A stretch of 64,000 bases of DNA. Source: Pantanalinema sp. GBBB05. GTDB taxonomy: Bacteria > Cyanobacteriota > Cyanobacteriia > Leptolyngbyales > Leptolyngbyaceae. The notes beneath the pieces were generated by a model. It saw only the letters and a program-made list of their open reading frames with translations, searched no databases and was not told where the DNA came from. Made by a program: the position numbers and the translations under genes. The stretch lies in contig VRZD01000007.1 in NCBI GenBank assembly GCA_016743235.1, positions 124,001 to 188,000 of the forward strand, in the 5' to 3' direction. This document shows positions 25,849 through 35,193 of the stretch, one piece after another; the first letter of the stretch is position 1; every line of letters starts with the position of its first letter.

Positions 25849-28800
25849 ATGGAAAATACGCTGAAAGCATCAGAGCAGGGGCTAGCCATTGTTGATCAGG
25901 CGCGCAAGCGTAAAGGCTGGAATCGTCAATCCGTTGCCTGGTCGCAACTAGCATTAACCACTGTTTCTTGCTTAAAGCAATTTTGGCGGGGCGAGCGGAT
26001 TCAACGGGATACCTTTATTCGTCTATGCCAAGCCGTTGGGATTGAAGATTGGTCCACGATCGCTGACCTGCCTGCCGCTATCGAGCCTCATTCGATAACT
26101 GCTAACCAGCTTGCTTCTACCTCAGCTCCGGGTGTCCACGATTGGGGGGAAGCGCCGGAGCTAACATTTTTCTGTGGACGCCAGGCTGAACTGCAATGCT
26201 TGGTGCAATGGATTAGGCAAGACCGTTGTAAAGTGGTCGCCCTACTGGGGATGGGAGGGATCGGTAAAACCACTTTATCGGTGCAATTGGTAGAACAGGT
26301 TCTAGAACCATTGGCTGATGCAGCACTCCCCGGTGAATCAAGCCAATTTCAAGTCATGATCTGGCGATCGCTGCGGAATGCCCCGCCCTTAGAAGGGTTA
26401 CTCGCGGATGTGATTCCGCTGCTATCCTGTCGTCAATCCGTAATTCTGCCGGAGCGCCTCGACCTGCAAGTGTCCCTGTTACTCACCTGCTTGCGCGAAC
26501 GGCGGTGCTTGCTAGTGCTGGACAATGTGGAGTCGATCTTGCAGGAGAGTGGAATCGGTCAGAAGCTGACTGACACTCCTAGGGGAGCCTACCGAGTTGG
26601 ATATGAGCCATACAGTGACCTACTGCGGCGGTTAGGGGAAGAGCGTCATCAAAGTTGTGTCTTATTGACGAGTAGAGAATTACCGCCAGAAGTAATGCTT
26701 TTAGAAAGTGAGCGGGTACGAGTGTTGCGGCTGCATGGGCTAACCGTGACCGAGGGGCATCAGGTGTTGCAACAGACCGGGATGTTAACTCTATCGGCAG
26801 ATCAATGTGCCGCGATCGTTACTCACTATGCCGGAAATCCACTGGCGCTGAAGATAGTCGCAGCAGGAATTCGGGGGCTGCTGAATCATGATGTCGTGCG
26901 TTTCCTGGACCTACTGCAACAAGGCAAGTTTACCTTTTCGGATATTCATGACTTATTAGAGCGTCACTTCAATCGTCTGTCACCGCTAGAACAGGATGTC
27001 ATGTACTGGTTAGCGATCGAGCGGCAACCGATCACGATCGATAGTTTGCAAGCTAATCTCTTAGGTCTAGAATCCTACGCTAAATTACCTGAAATCCTGT
27101 CATCGTTACATCGACGATCCCTATTGGAAGCTAGTGCTACAGGCTATACGCTACAACCTGTTGTGATGGAATACACCACGAATCGGTTAATCCAGCAGGT
27201 TTGTCAAGAATTGCTAACCCAGCAGCCAGCCTTGTTTTGTAGTCATGCGCTGCTGAAAGCACAGAGCCAAGACTATATTCGAGAGGCGCAAACCAGCTTA
27301 ATTTTGGAACCCCTTGTTCAGCGACTTCAGATAACTTACGCCGATCGCCAGCACCTGATCCATCATTTGACTCAATTACTGGAACAGGCTCGGGGGAAGT
27401 CACCACTCCAAACAGGTTATCTAGCGGGTAATCTGCTGAATTTATGCAGCTATTTGCAAGGTGATCTCAGTGGTTATAACTGTTCCCACTTACCCATTTG
27501 GCAGGCAAATCTGCGGGGCGTTAGCCTCAACCGGGTCAACTTTAGTAATGCCGATCTATCGACCTCGGCGTTTATGGAAACCTTTGGTAGTGTGGTTTCC
27601 CTTGCTTTTAGTCCAAATGCTGCGATGTTGGCAACGAGCGATAATCAAGGGTGGTTTTATCTTTGGCAAGTAGCAACCGGCAAGCAATTACTCGCTGTCC
27701 ATGCTCATCAAGATTGGATCTTTTCAGTTGCCTTTCATCCGAATGGGGAGCTGCTAGCCACGGGGAGCCTGGACTGTTCGCTCAAGATGTGGGACGTGAC
27801 TAGTGGTGACTGTCTCCGCGTTGTGCAAGTGCATCGTGGGGGTGTGGCTGCTGTGGCATTCAGCCCAGATGGACAATATTTGGCAAGTGGCAGTGGCGAT
27901 CGTACCGTTACCTTAATTCACCCCCAGACTGGCGAGTTATTGCAGACCTTCAGCGGTCATCATGATCTGATTCGGGCGATCGCCTGGTATCCCGATGGGA
28001 AGCGACTAGCCAGCGTAGGATTTGATCACACGATCAAAATTTGGGATGTCATAACGGGCGACTGCTGGCGTACCCTGCACAATGACTGTGCGCTCCTGAC
28101 GATCGCGGTAATACCGATTGCGGCAGATTGCACACTGCTAGCCACGGGAGGAGCCGATGGTCAAATTAAGCTATGGGATGGTGAAACGGGTGAGTGTTTC
28201 AAGCATCTGAAAGGTCATCAGGGAGCTGTCTGGAGTGTCGCCGTTAGCCCAGATTGCCAGATGTTAGCAAGTGCGGGGGATGATCACTATATTCATTTAT
28301 GGGATCTTGCCACGGGGCAGGTAAGTCGGACACTGCAAGGACATGATGGTCGTATTTGGTCGATCGCCTATGCTCCGACGATTACCCATGCAGATAAGGT
28401 CCTGCTGGCTAGCGGGAGTGAAGATAAAATGCTGAAATTTTGGCAGCCCGTGGATGGGCATTGTCTGCGCACCCTACAGGGTTATCACAATGCCACGTTT
28501 CCCATTGGCTTTCTGTCATCCTTGATCGCGACTAAACCTCATCGACTGCTCACTTTGAGTGATGACCAGCAGATTCGCTGTTGGGATATTACAACTGGTG
28601 AATGCCTGAAAAGCCTGTCTTTAGTCATTCGAGGAGCGATGCAAGCCGCTCTCAGCCCTGACAGTTGTCTACTTGCCAGTGGTGGGTTAGATAATACTGT
28701 CAAGCTGTGGCAACTGGACAACCAGGTATGTTTAATGACGTTGCAGGGGCATACAGCCTGGGTCAGAGGGGTAGTTTTTAGTCCTGATGGTAGCCTGCTG

Positions 28801-29472
28801 GCTAGTGCGAGTGGTGATCAAACAATTCGGCTATGGCATGTCACAACGGGTGATTGTTTGGCAGTATTGGAGGGTCATACAAATCCGGTGCAATCGCTAT
28901 GCTTCAGTCCGGATGGTCGGGCGATCGCGAGTAGTAGCTGGGATCAAACAATCAAACTATGGGATGTTGAGACAGGACATTGTCTCCGCACGTTAACTGG
29001 TCATACTAATCGTTTAACTACAGCCGCTTTTAGTCCAGATGGTGTGATCCTAATCAGTGCCAGCCAAGATCACACCATTCGCTGTTGGCTGGTCCAAACG
29101 GGGGAATGCTTACGGGTGTTGACTGCCCATCAAGCCGGGGTCGTGTCGATCGCGATCCATCCTCAAGGTGAAATATTCGCCAGCGCTAGCCTGGATGGTA
29201 CAGTGCGGTTTTGGTCAGTCAGTCAGGGTGACTGTCTGCAAAGTTTATTGCTCCCAATCAGCTACAACAGTACGGTGTTATTTAGTCCGGATGGGGCTTA
29301 CCTCAGTATTGGTAGTCAGGATAGCTTCTGCCTAGTGGTAGATGGACACACGGGAGAGTGTCACGTTACCTTGCAAGTACCCCGTCCATACGAAGGTATG
29401 ATTTTGACGGGTGCTACCGGTCTCACTGAAGCTCAATGGTTAACGCTAAAACGTTTGGGCGCGATCGAGTAG
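25849..29472 (+). CDS. NB-ARC/WD40 STAND-type signalling protein
   Basis: A 1207-residue soluble protein. Residues 1-75 form a helical N-terminal module (DQARKRKGWNRQSVAW, SCLKQFWRGERIQRDTF) common in cyanobacterial NB-ARC proteins, perhaps DNA- or protein-binding. The NTPase (about 105-420) has Walker A GMGGIGKTT (134-142), Walker B CLLVLDN with Asp225 and the GNPLAL motif. A short pentapeptide-like stretch (about 540-575) follows, then 14 WD40 repeats (about 580-1185), enough for two seven-bladed propellers, and a conserved-looking C-terminal tail (GMILTGATGLTEAQWLTLKRLG). STAND NTPases use repeat sensors to trigger oligomerisation; some act in antiphage defence or signalling. No effector enzyme domain is visible. 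Confidence 0.9.
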   Translation: MENTLKASEQGLAIVDQARKRKGWNRQSVAWSQLALTTVSCLKQFWRGERIQRDTFIRLCQAVGIEDWSTIADLPAAIEPHSITANQLASTSAPGVHDWGEAPELTFFCGRQAELQCLVQWIRQDRCKVVALLGMGGIGKTTLSVQLVEQVLEPLADAALPGESSQFQVMIWRSLRNAPPLEGLLADVIPLLSCRQSVILPERLDLQVSLLLTCLRERRCLLVLDNVESILQESGIGQKLTDTPRGAYRVGYEPYSDLLRRLGEERHQSCVLLTSRELPPEVMLLESERVRVLRLHGLTVTEGHQVLQQTGMLTLSADQCAAIVTHYAGNPLALKIVAAGIRGLLNHDVVRFLDLLQQGKFTFSDIHDLLERHFNRLSPLEQDVMYWLAIERQPITIDSLQANLLGLESYAKLPEILSSLHRRSLLEASATGYTLQPVVMEYTTNRLIQQVCQELLTQQPALFCSHALLKAQSQDYIREAQTSLILEPLVQRLQITYADRQHLIHHLTQLLEQARGKSPLQTGYLAGNLLNLCSYLQGDLSGYNCSHLPIWQANLRGVSLNRVNFSNADLSTSAFMETFGSVVSLAFSPNAAMLATSDNQGWFYLWQVATGKQLLAVHAHQDWIFSVAFHPNGELLATGSLDCSLKMWDVTSGDCLRVVQVHRGGVAAVAFSPDGQYLASGSGDRTVTLIHPQTGELLQTFSGHHDLIRAIAWYPDGKRLASVGFDHTIKIWDVITGDCWRTLHNDCALLTIAVIPIAADCTLLATGGADGQIKLWDGETGECFKHLKGHQGAVWSVAVSPDCQMLASAGDDHYIHLWDLATGQVSRTLQGHDGRIWSIAYAPTITHADKVLLASGSEDKMLKFWQPVDGHCLRTLQGYHNATFPIGFLSSLIATKPHRLLTLSDDQQIRCWDITTGECLKSLSLVIRGAMQAALSPDSCLLASGGLDNTVKLWQLDNQVCLMTLQGHTAWVRGVVFSPDGSLLASASGDQTIRLWHVTTGDCLAVLEGHTNPVQSLCFSPDGRAIASSSWDQTIKLWDVETGHCLRTLTGHTNRLTTAAFSPDGVILISASQDHTIRCWLVQTGECLRVLTAHQAGVVSIAIHPQGEIFASASLDGTVRFWSVSQGDCLQSLLLPISYNSTVLFSPDGAYLSIGSQDSFCLVVDGHTGECHVTLQVPRPYEGMILTGATGLTEAQWLTLKRLGAIE

Positions 29473-29670
29473 TAGGGTGGTCTGCCTTATTTGAAGAAAG
29501 TATGAGGAAGCACGGATTTCTGCGCTGAACTTCATAGAGGCTCGATAAAATTTACGTAAGGATTACGATCTTCTGCGTAAGCGCATAACAAATATCAAGT
29601 AGCTATGGTGGATTGCTAGCTTCTTCATCTAACAAAACTCCCTGTTTTGGGTCGGGCTAACGAGTGACTG

Positions 29671-30780
29671 GTGCAGTCTAGAACACGAAGTTTCATGCTT
29701 GATACGGGTCAAATACCACTGGGTGGTGAATCCCTCCTCTGGTTCCAACAGGGATTAACCATGACGGCGACTGGTCGTTATGAGCAGGCGCTCATTTGCT
29801 ACGACCAGGTTCTAGAGGTCAGACCTGATTTCTATGAAGCCTGGTATGAGCGAGGATTAGTGCTAGAAACTAGAGGCTACTATGCCGACGCGATCGCCAG
29901 TTTCGATCGGGCAATTAGCCTGCGTCCGAATGATGATGCCCTATGTGAAATCTGGCATGAGCGGGGGAATGCTCTGCAATATGGTTTGGGACAATATCCA
30001 GAAGCGATCGCTAGCTATGATCAGGCATTAAAGTTAAATCCTGACCATGAGCTATTGTGGCAGAATCGCGGGAATGCCTTGATGTTTGGCTTAAGTCGGT
30101 TGGAAGATGCTCTAGCCTGTTACAGCCGCGTGTTGGAAATTAATCCTGATAACCCATTAACCTGGCGGAATCGGGGTCATGCCTTGGTAGAATTACGTCG
30201 TTATGAGGAAGCGATCGCTAGCTACGATCAAGCATTAGCCCTACATCCAGAAGATCAAGTCTCTTGGCATGCTCGTAATCTGGCAGCGGAGCAGTCAGGC
30301 TTGAATTGCCGCCAACCGACGACTCATCCTGCCTGGTCGGGGTCTCATTTTGATGATTCAACTTTTGTAGAAGCGGAAACTGATTCGCCAATTATCTTCT
30401 CATTGAACTTTACGGCAACCAGTGAGGTAGCACCGCTTCAACAACAACCCTTGGTGGTGCTGGAAGATGATTGGGGGACGCGGGAAATTCTCTTGGAGCA
30501 AGAGCAGTATACGATCGGTCGAGATCCTAAAAGTGATATTTGTTTGCATTCTCAGTTTGCATCGCGTCAACATGCTGTGCTGACCCGTTTGCGCCAACCG
30601 GATGGCAGTTATACTTACCATATTCGAGATGGTAATTTAGCTGGTAAGCCCAGTACGAATGGATTAATTATCAATGGGCACAAACAGCAGTCCCGTGACT
30701 TGCAAGCTGAAGATATGATCGTGTTTGGACCGCAAGTGCAAGCTATTTTTCGATTCAAGCCACTTGTTGATCCGAGATAG
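29671..30780 (+). CDS. TPR-FHA domain protein
   Basis: A 369-residue soluble protein with five consecutive TPR units (about 24-210; e.g. GRYEQALICYDQVLEVRPD, RYEEAIASYDQALALHPED) and a C-terminal FHA domain (about 270-365). The FHA signature is YTIGRDPKSDICL followed by FASRQHAVL and STNGLIING, containing the Arg/Ser/His/Asn phosphothreonine-binding residues. Such proteins act as scaffolds that read Thr phosphorylation by Hanks-type kinases. The start is GTG at 29671; ATG at 29695 is the alternative and leaves the domains intact. It follows the STAND gene by 198 bases. Confidence 0.9.
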   Translation: MQSRTRSFMLDTGQIPLGGESLLWFQQGLTMTATGRYEQALICYDQVLEVRPDFYEAWYERGLVLETRGYYADAIASFDRAISLRPNDDALCEIWHERGNALQYGLGQYPEAIASYDQALKLNPDHELLWQNRGNALMFGLSRLEDALACYSRVLEINPDNPLTWRNRGHALVELRRYEEAIASYDQALALHPEDQVSWHARNLAAEQSGLNCRQPTTHPAWSGSHFDDSTFVEAETDSPIIFSLNFTATSEVAPLQQQPLVVLEDDWGTREILLEQEQYTIGRDPKSDICLHSQFASRQHAVLTRLRQPDGSYTYHIRDGNLAGKPSTNGLIINGHKQQSRDLQAEDMIVFGPQVQAIFRFKPLVDPR

Positions 30781-31016
30781 TAGGGTTTTGTCCAAAGGGT
30801 CATCCACTAGACTGATCTTCATTAGAACTTTAACCATTTAGCTGGTAGCTTTATAGCTTTAAGAATGAAGCTGTCGCTATGGTAATGGCAAGCATTCGCG
30901 ATATTGAATTAATGCACTCAAAGTCTGTAATGAGACTTTAGAGAGAAAGACATTACAGGAAATTAATTTTACGATCAAAGGCTGGCAGCCTAGTAGTTTA
31001 ATGCAGACGAGTGATC

Positions 31017-31059
31017 AGCCGTGGTCGAATTAGGTCTTGAGGGTTGAAACGGCTTTTTT
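31017..31059 (+). terminator. Possible intrinsic terminator before susA
   Basis: AGCCGT (31017-31022) pairs with ACGGCT (31049-31054), and six T residues (31054-31059) follow directly. The stem is only 6 pairs with a 26-base loop, so it is weak. It lies 237 bases after the FHA gene. Confidence 0.35.
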
Positions 31060-31104
31060 CTCGTCATCTTGCTAGCCAATTAGACTGGGGTGCTAAGCGA
31101 TGGA

Positions 31105-31144
31105 ACCAGAACAGGGCTGAGTCTGTAATATAGCCAGTTCTGGT
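31105..31144 (+). promoter_or_regulatory. Hairpin in the susA leader
   Basis: ACCAGAAC (31105-31112) pairs perfectly with GTTCTGGT (31137-31144), and inner GGCT/AGCC extends the stem. It ends 27 bases upstream of the susA ATG, just before the ribosome binding site GAGGGAGAAC. It may affect mRNA stability or translation, or be a palindromic operator. Confidence 0.4.
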
Positions 31145-31171
31145 GTATTGATTACCTGAGGGAGAACTTTT

Positions 31172-33592
31172 ATGTCTGATCTAATCCAAGCTGTTTTAGA
31201 GAGTGATGAGCGGACTAATTTACGGCAATTTGCTAGTTTACTGCGCTCTTTAGAGAAGCAGTACCTGCTACGAAATGAGATTGTCACTGCCTTTGAGGCA
31301 TATTGCCGAGAATATCAGCAATCAGAACAATTTTATACCTCTTCGCGATTAGGTAAATTAATTTTTTATACCCAAGAAATTATTTTTGATAATGAAAGTC
31401 TGTGCATGATTATTCGTCCTCGGATTGCTTGCCAGGAAGCCTATCGCCTACTAGAAGATCTGACGATCGAACCGATGAGTATCCAGGAGTTATTAGATCT
31501 GCGCGATCGGCTAGTGAATCACTACCATCCTCAAGAAGGGGATGTGATGGAGATTGATTTTCAACCCTTTTATGATTATTCTCCAGCAATCCGTGATCCT
31601 AAAAATATTGGTAAAGGAGTTGAATTTCTCAATCGGTTCCTGTCGAGCAAATTGTTTCAGGATCAAGACCAATGGCAGGAAGCAATGTTTAACTTTCTGC
31701 GCTTACATTGCTATAGCGGTTCCCAACTGTTGATTAATGAACGGATTCAGACACGCCAGCAATTGTCCGATCGCATTAAACAAGCGCTTAATCTTGTGAC
31801 CTCCTATCCCGCTGATCAACCCTATGAAGCGTTCCGATTTGATTTGCAAAATTTGGGATTTGAGCCGGGATGGGGGAATACCGCTCATCGGGTGCGGGAA
31901 ACTCTGGAAATGCTCGATCAACTGATTGACTCACCGGATCACCAAGCTTTGGAATCATTCACTTCACGAATTCCAATGATCTTTCGGATTGTGTTAGTTT
32001 CTCCACATGGTTGGTTTGGGCAAGAGGGAGTCTTAGGACGACCCGATACGGGGGGACAGATTGTTTATATCCTGGATCAAGTTAAGAGTTTAGAAAAACA
32101 ATTACAAGAAGACATTGAACTGGCAGGATCAGATGTCCTGAATGTTCATCCTAAAGTGATTGTCTTAACTCGGTTAATTCCGAATAGTGATGGGACTACG
32201 TGTAATCAGCGACTAGAAAAAATTTATGGTACAGAAGATGCCTGGATTTTGCGCGTTCCCTTCCGGGAATTTAACCCAAAACTCACCCAAAACTGGATTT
32301 CTCGCTTTGAGATCTGGCCTTATCTTGAAACCTTTGCGATCGATGCCGAACGGGAACTTCGGGCAGAATTCGGCGGGAAACCAGACTTGATTGTTGGTAA
32401 CTATTCAGATGGCAATTTGGTGGCGTTTCTATTGGCTCGACGGCTAAAAGTGACACAGTGTAATATTGCCCATGCCTTAGAAAAATCAAAATACTTATTT
32501 AGTAACCTTTACTGGCAAGATCTAGAGGATAAATATCATTTTTCACTGCAATTTACAGCCGATTTAATTGCTATGAATGCGGCTAATTTTGTCGTGAGTA
32601 GCACTTACCAGGAAATTGTAGGTACACCGGATAGTGTCGGGCAGTATGAGTCCTATAAGAGCTTTACTATGCCTGATCTTTATCATGTGGTCAGTGGCAT
32701 TGAGCTATTTAGTCCTAAATTTAATGTGGTGCCACCGGGGGTAAATGAACATGTCTACTTCCCCTATACCCGCTCGGAAGATCGATTGATCAGTAGCCAG
32801 GCTCGGCTGGAAGAATTGTTATTTACTCTCAATGATCCGACTCATGTTTATGGGGAATTAACTGCTCCAGAGAAGCGCCCATTGTTCTCGATGGCGCGGC
32901 TCGATCGCATCAAGAATTTGACTGGATTAGCAGAGTGTTTTGGTAAAAGCCCAGAGTTGCAAGAGCACTGTAATTTAATCTTGGTTGCAGGAAAACTGCG
33001 CACAGAGGATTCTACGGACCATGAAGAAATTAGTGAAATCCAAAAGCTATATCACCTGATTGATGAGTACAACCTGCATGGCAAAATTCGCTGGTTAGGA
33101 GTGCGCTTACCTAAAGCAGATTCAGGCGAAATTTACCGGATTATTGCGGATCATCGTGGCATTTTCGTGCAACCGGCGCTATTTGAGGCGTTTGGCTTAA
33201 CCATTTTGGAAGCGATGATCACTGGATTACCCACCTTTGCCACCCGATTTGGAGGACCGTTAGAAATTATTCAGGATAACCATAATGGGTTCTATATCAA
33301 TCCGACTCATCCGGAAGAAATGGCGGAAATCCTATTAAATTTCATCACTAAATGTGATCAAAACCCAGATTATTGGCACGAAATTTCACAACGCGGCATC
33401 GATCGAGTCTACAGCACCTACACTTGGCGGATTCATACAACCCGCTTATTATCGCTTGCCAAAATTTATGGCTTTTGGAACTACTCCTCGCAGGAAAAGC
33501 GAGAAGATATTTTGCGCTACATCGAATCCTTGTTCTACTTGCTATATCGCCCCCGAGCCAAGGCTTTGCTCGAAGACCATATGCGCCGTTAA
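31172..33592 (+). CDS. susA: Sucrose synthase
   Basis: SusA reversibly converts sucrose and UDP/ADP to fructose and UDP/ADP-glucose in the cytoplasm; in cyanobacteria it mainly cleaves sucrose and links it to glycogen. The 806-residue product has the sucrose synthase N-terminal domain (about 1-265) and a GT4 glycosyltransferase region (about 270-770), with VSPHGWFGQEGVLGRPDTGGQ split at the GT-B N-domain, FSMARLDRIKNLTGL, and the E-X7-E motif Glu672-Glu680 (FEAFGLTILE). Length equals that of plant and cyanobacterial SusA. A ribosome binding site (GAGGGAG) supports the ATG at 31172. It is monocistronic. Confidence 0.96.
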   Translation: MSDLIQAVLESDERTNLRQFASLLRSLEKQYLLRNEIVTAFEAYCREYQQSEQFYTSSRLGKLIFYTQEIIFDNESLCMIIRPRIACQEAYRLLEDLTIEPMSIQELLDLRDRLVNHYHPQEGDVMEIDFQPFYDYSPAIRDPKNIGKGVEFLNRFLSSKLFQDQDQWQEAMFNFLRLHCYSGSQLLINERIQTRQQLSDRIKQALNLVTSYPADQPYEAFRFDLQNLGFEPGWGNTAHRVRETLEMLDQLIDSPDHQALESFTSRIPMIFRIVLVSPHGWFGQEGVLGRPDTGGQIVYILDQVKSLEKQLQEDIELAGSDVLNVHPKVIVLTRLIPNSDGTTCNQRLEKIYGTEDAWILRVPFREFNPKLTQNWISRFEIWPYLETFAIDAERELRAEFGGKPDLIVGNYSDGNLVAFLLARRLKVTQCNIAHALEKSKYLFSNLYWQDLEDKYHFSLQFTADLIAMNAANFVVSSTYQEIVGTPDSVGQYESYKSFTMPDLYHVVSGIELFSPKFNVVPPGVNEHVYFPYTRSEDRLISSQARLEELLFTLNDPTHVYGELTAPEKRPLFSMARLDRIKNLTGLAECFGKSPELQEHCNLILVAGKLRTEDSTDHEEISEIQKLYHLIDEYNLHGKIRWLGVRLPKADSGEIYRIIADHRGIFVQPALFEAFGLTILEAMITGLPTFATRFGGPLEIIQDNHNGFYINPTHPEEMAEILLNFITKCDQNPDYWHEISQRGIDRVYSTYTWRIHTTRLLSLAKIYGFWNYSSQEKREDILRYIESLFYLLYRPRAKALLEDHMRR

Positions 33593-33949
33593 GCTAGCGG
33601 GCTGCATTGATCGATAGCGCCAATGTTCGTTCTTGCCTGGTTGTCTAACAACAGGCGGAATGGCAGGTGGTAGTGGCATCGATCGTGGTTCAAAGCGATA
33701 CAATCCCTGAAATGGCTAGTTAACTTGATGGAGCGGCGTCTGTTGGTATAGATAACTGGCTTATTAGTCTAAACGGCTACCCGTATGCCACTCAAAATTT
33801 CTGCCTACTCTAGCCCTTAAGTCGCTAGAATCCTAAGTTAGCTTATCAAGCTAAAGCGCCTCTCCTTGATTTGAGATGAACTACGGATAAAATTTCTACT
33901 TTTTTCCTGTTCAGGTGCTTTTTCTTATGGGTACTTTTATAGGAGGTGT

Positions 33950-34024
33950 ATGAATAAAAATCCTCAGAAATCAAAAAAAGCGGTAAAGTTTGAAATAACC
34001 GCTACAGGGGCATTGTGTTTGTGA
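33950..34024 (+). CDS. Candidate 24-residue small protein
   Basis: ATG at 33950 is preceded by AGGAGGT (33941-33947) at ideal spacing. The product reads MNKNPQKSKKAVKFEITATG and ends ALCL: Lys-rich then neutral. It could be a leader peptide or a small regulatory protein. Against it: the Lys codons come from an A-tract that is, on the other strand, the T-run of a terminator-like hairpin. No relative is recognised. Confidence 0.35.
   Translation: MNKNPQKSKKAVKFEITATGALCL
33973..34003 (-). terminator. Intrinsic-terminator-like hairpin on the minus strand
   Basis: On the minus strand AGCGGT (34003-33998) and ACCGCT (33984-33979) form six pairs with a 13-base loop, followed at once by seven T residues. 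No minus-strand gene is known just upstream, so it could end an antisense or small RNA, or be fortuitous. Confidence 0.35.
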
Positions 34025-34051
34025 TCACCAAGCTTTTGCGATCGTGATCAC
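34021..34051. repeat. Two GTGATCAC palindromes
   Basis: GTGATCAC at 34021-34028 and 34044-34051, 23 bp apart, each self-palindromic, lie 150-180 bases upstream of the MBL gene. The TGTGATCAC form loosely resembles CRP-type half-sites. This is a candidate operator only. Confidence 0.3.
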
Positions 34052-34198
34052 TGCTAAACCAAAATAATTCGATAAAGCTGCCATGAAGGGGCATTCTCAA
34101 CGTCTAGTAATTAAGTCCGATCACCCCAGGATCGGCGGCTTAGTAGCCAAGGACAATGCTGATCCGGGAACCATCATCAACCTTTGTGAGAGATACCC

Positions 34199-35092
34199 AT
34201 GTCCAGTGTGAAAAACCAGTTCGTTGTTAACTTCTGGGGGGTGCGGGGAAGTATTGCTAGCCCAGGCCCGGGAACGGTACGTTATGGCGGCAATACACCC
34301 TGTGTAGAAATGGTTGTCGGAGAAGAACGCCTGATTTTTGATGGTGGGACAGGCATTCGAGTCCTTGGTCAATCCCTACTTGCGCACCTTCCTGTGGAAG
34401 GACATCTGTTTTTCACCCATTCTCACTGGGATCATATTCAAGGGTTTCCTTTCTTCACGCCTGCTTTTATCAAAGGCAACCGATTCCATATCTATGGGGC
34501 TGTGGCACCGAATGGTTCCACGATCGAACAGCGGCTCCATGATCAAATGTTGCATCCGAACTTTCCGGTGCCCTTACAAATTATGGGGGCGGCTTTGCAT
34601 TTTTATGACCTAGAAATTGGACAGTCCATTCAAATTGGCGCGGGTATTGAAGTCGAAAATGCTCCCCTGAACCATCCTGGGCAGGCAGTGGGCTATCGAG
34701 TCAGCTGGCAGGGCTATGCTGCTGCCTACGTGACCGATACCGAGCATTATCCCGATCGGATGGATGAAAATGTGCTGCGGTTAGCCCGGAATGCGGATGT
34801 CCTGATCTACGATGCGACTTATTCAGATGAAGAATACTATTCTGAACACGCCAGTAAAGTGGGGTGGGGGCATTCGACTTGGCAGGAAGCGGTGAAAATT
34901 GCCAAGACGGCGAATGTGAAAAAACTGGTCATTTTCCACCATGACCCGCTGCATACCGACGATCATTTGGATCATGTGGGTGAAAAAGTGGCGGAAGCTT
35001 TCCCGAATGGAGTCATGGCGCAGGAAGGCATGTCAATTTCATTGATTCCTTTAATTGCTGCCGCCAAGCAACCAGCTGAAGTCAAAGCCTAG
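34199..35092 (+). CDS. MBL-fold metallo-hydrolase
   Basis: A 297-residue soluble protein of the metallo-beta-lactamase superfamily. The metal motif HSHWDH (His74, His76, Asp78, His79) is complete, with later ligands in LNHPGQAVGYR (His), YVTDTEHYPD (Asp) and FHHDPLHTDDHLD. The N-terminus NFWGVRGSIASPGPGTVRYGG is typical of the cyanobacterial subgroup often near phosphorelay genes and similar to PhnP/RNase Z-like phosphodiesterases. The substrate is not identifiable. It precedes ribF by 101 bases on the same strand. Confidence 0.9.
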   Translation: MSSVKNQFVVNFWGVRGSIASPGPGTVRYGGNTPCVEMVVGEERLIFDGGTGIRVLGQSLLAHLPVEGHLFFTHSHWDHIQGFPFFTPAFIKGNRFHIYGAVAPNGSTIEQRLHDQMLHPNFPVPLQIMGAALHFYDLEIGQSIQIGAGIEVENAPLNHPGQAVGYRVSWQGYAAAYVTDTEHYPDRMDENVLRLARNADVLIYDATYSDEEYYSEHASKVGWGHSTWQEAVKIAKTANVKKLVIFHHDPLHTDDHLDHVGEKVAEAFPNGVMAQEGMSISLIPLIAAAKQPAEVKA

Positions 35093-35193
35093 GAATTTGT
35101 AACTGCGGTTGGCATTTGAAGTGAGTCGGCGACGTGGATGATGGCGCAAGACTTGTTGCTAACGATCGCTACAAATGTGTCAAAATGTAAAGC

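Larger units (their letters stand above)
30781..31171. other. Intergenic region upstream of susA
   Basis: This 391-base region carries a terminator-like hairpin with a T-run (31017-31059) and a second hairpin (31105-31144) close to the susA start. Between them and the FHA gene I see no coding frame. A short RNA ending at the T-run is possible. Confidence 0.4.
33593..34198. other. Intergenic region between susA and the MBL gene
   Basis: A 606-base gap containing a 24-residue candidate frame with a perfect ribosome binding site (33950-34024), a minus-strand terminator-like hairpin overlapping it (33973-34003) and two copies of GTGATCAC (34021-34051). Nothing else is recognised. Confidence 0.45.

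Noticed and set aside
25849..29472. Calling the STAND-WD40 gene a defence system
   Set aside because: Domain architecture alone is compatible with many signalling roles, and no defence partner genes are nearby.
34121..34372. Minus-strand 83-codon frame at the MBL gene start
   Set aside because: It is antisense to a well-supported MBL-fold gene and shows no ribosome binding site.
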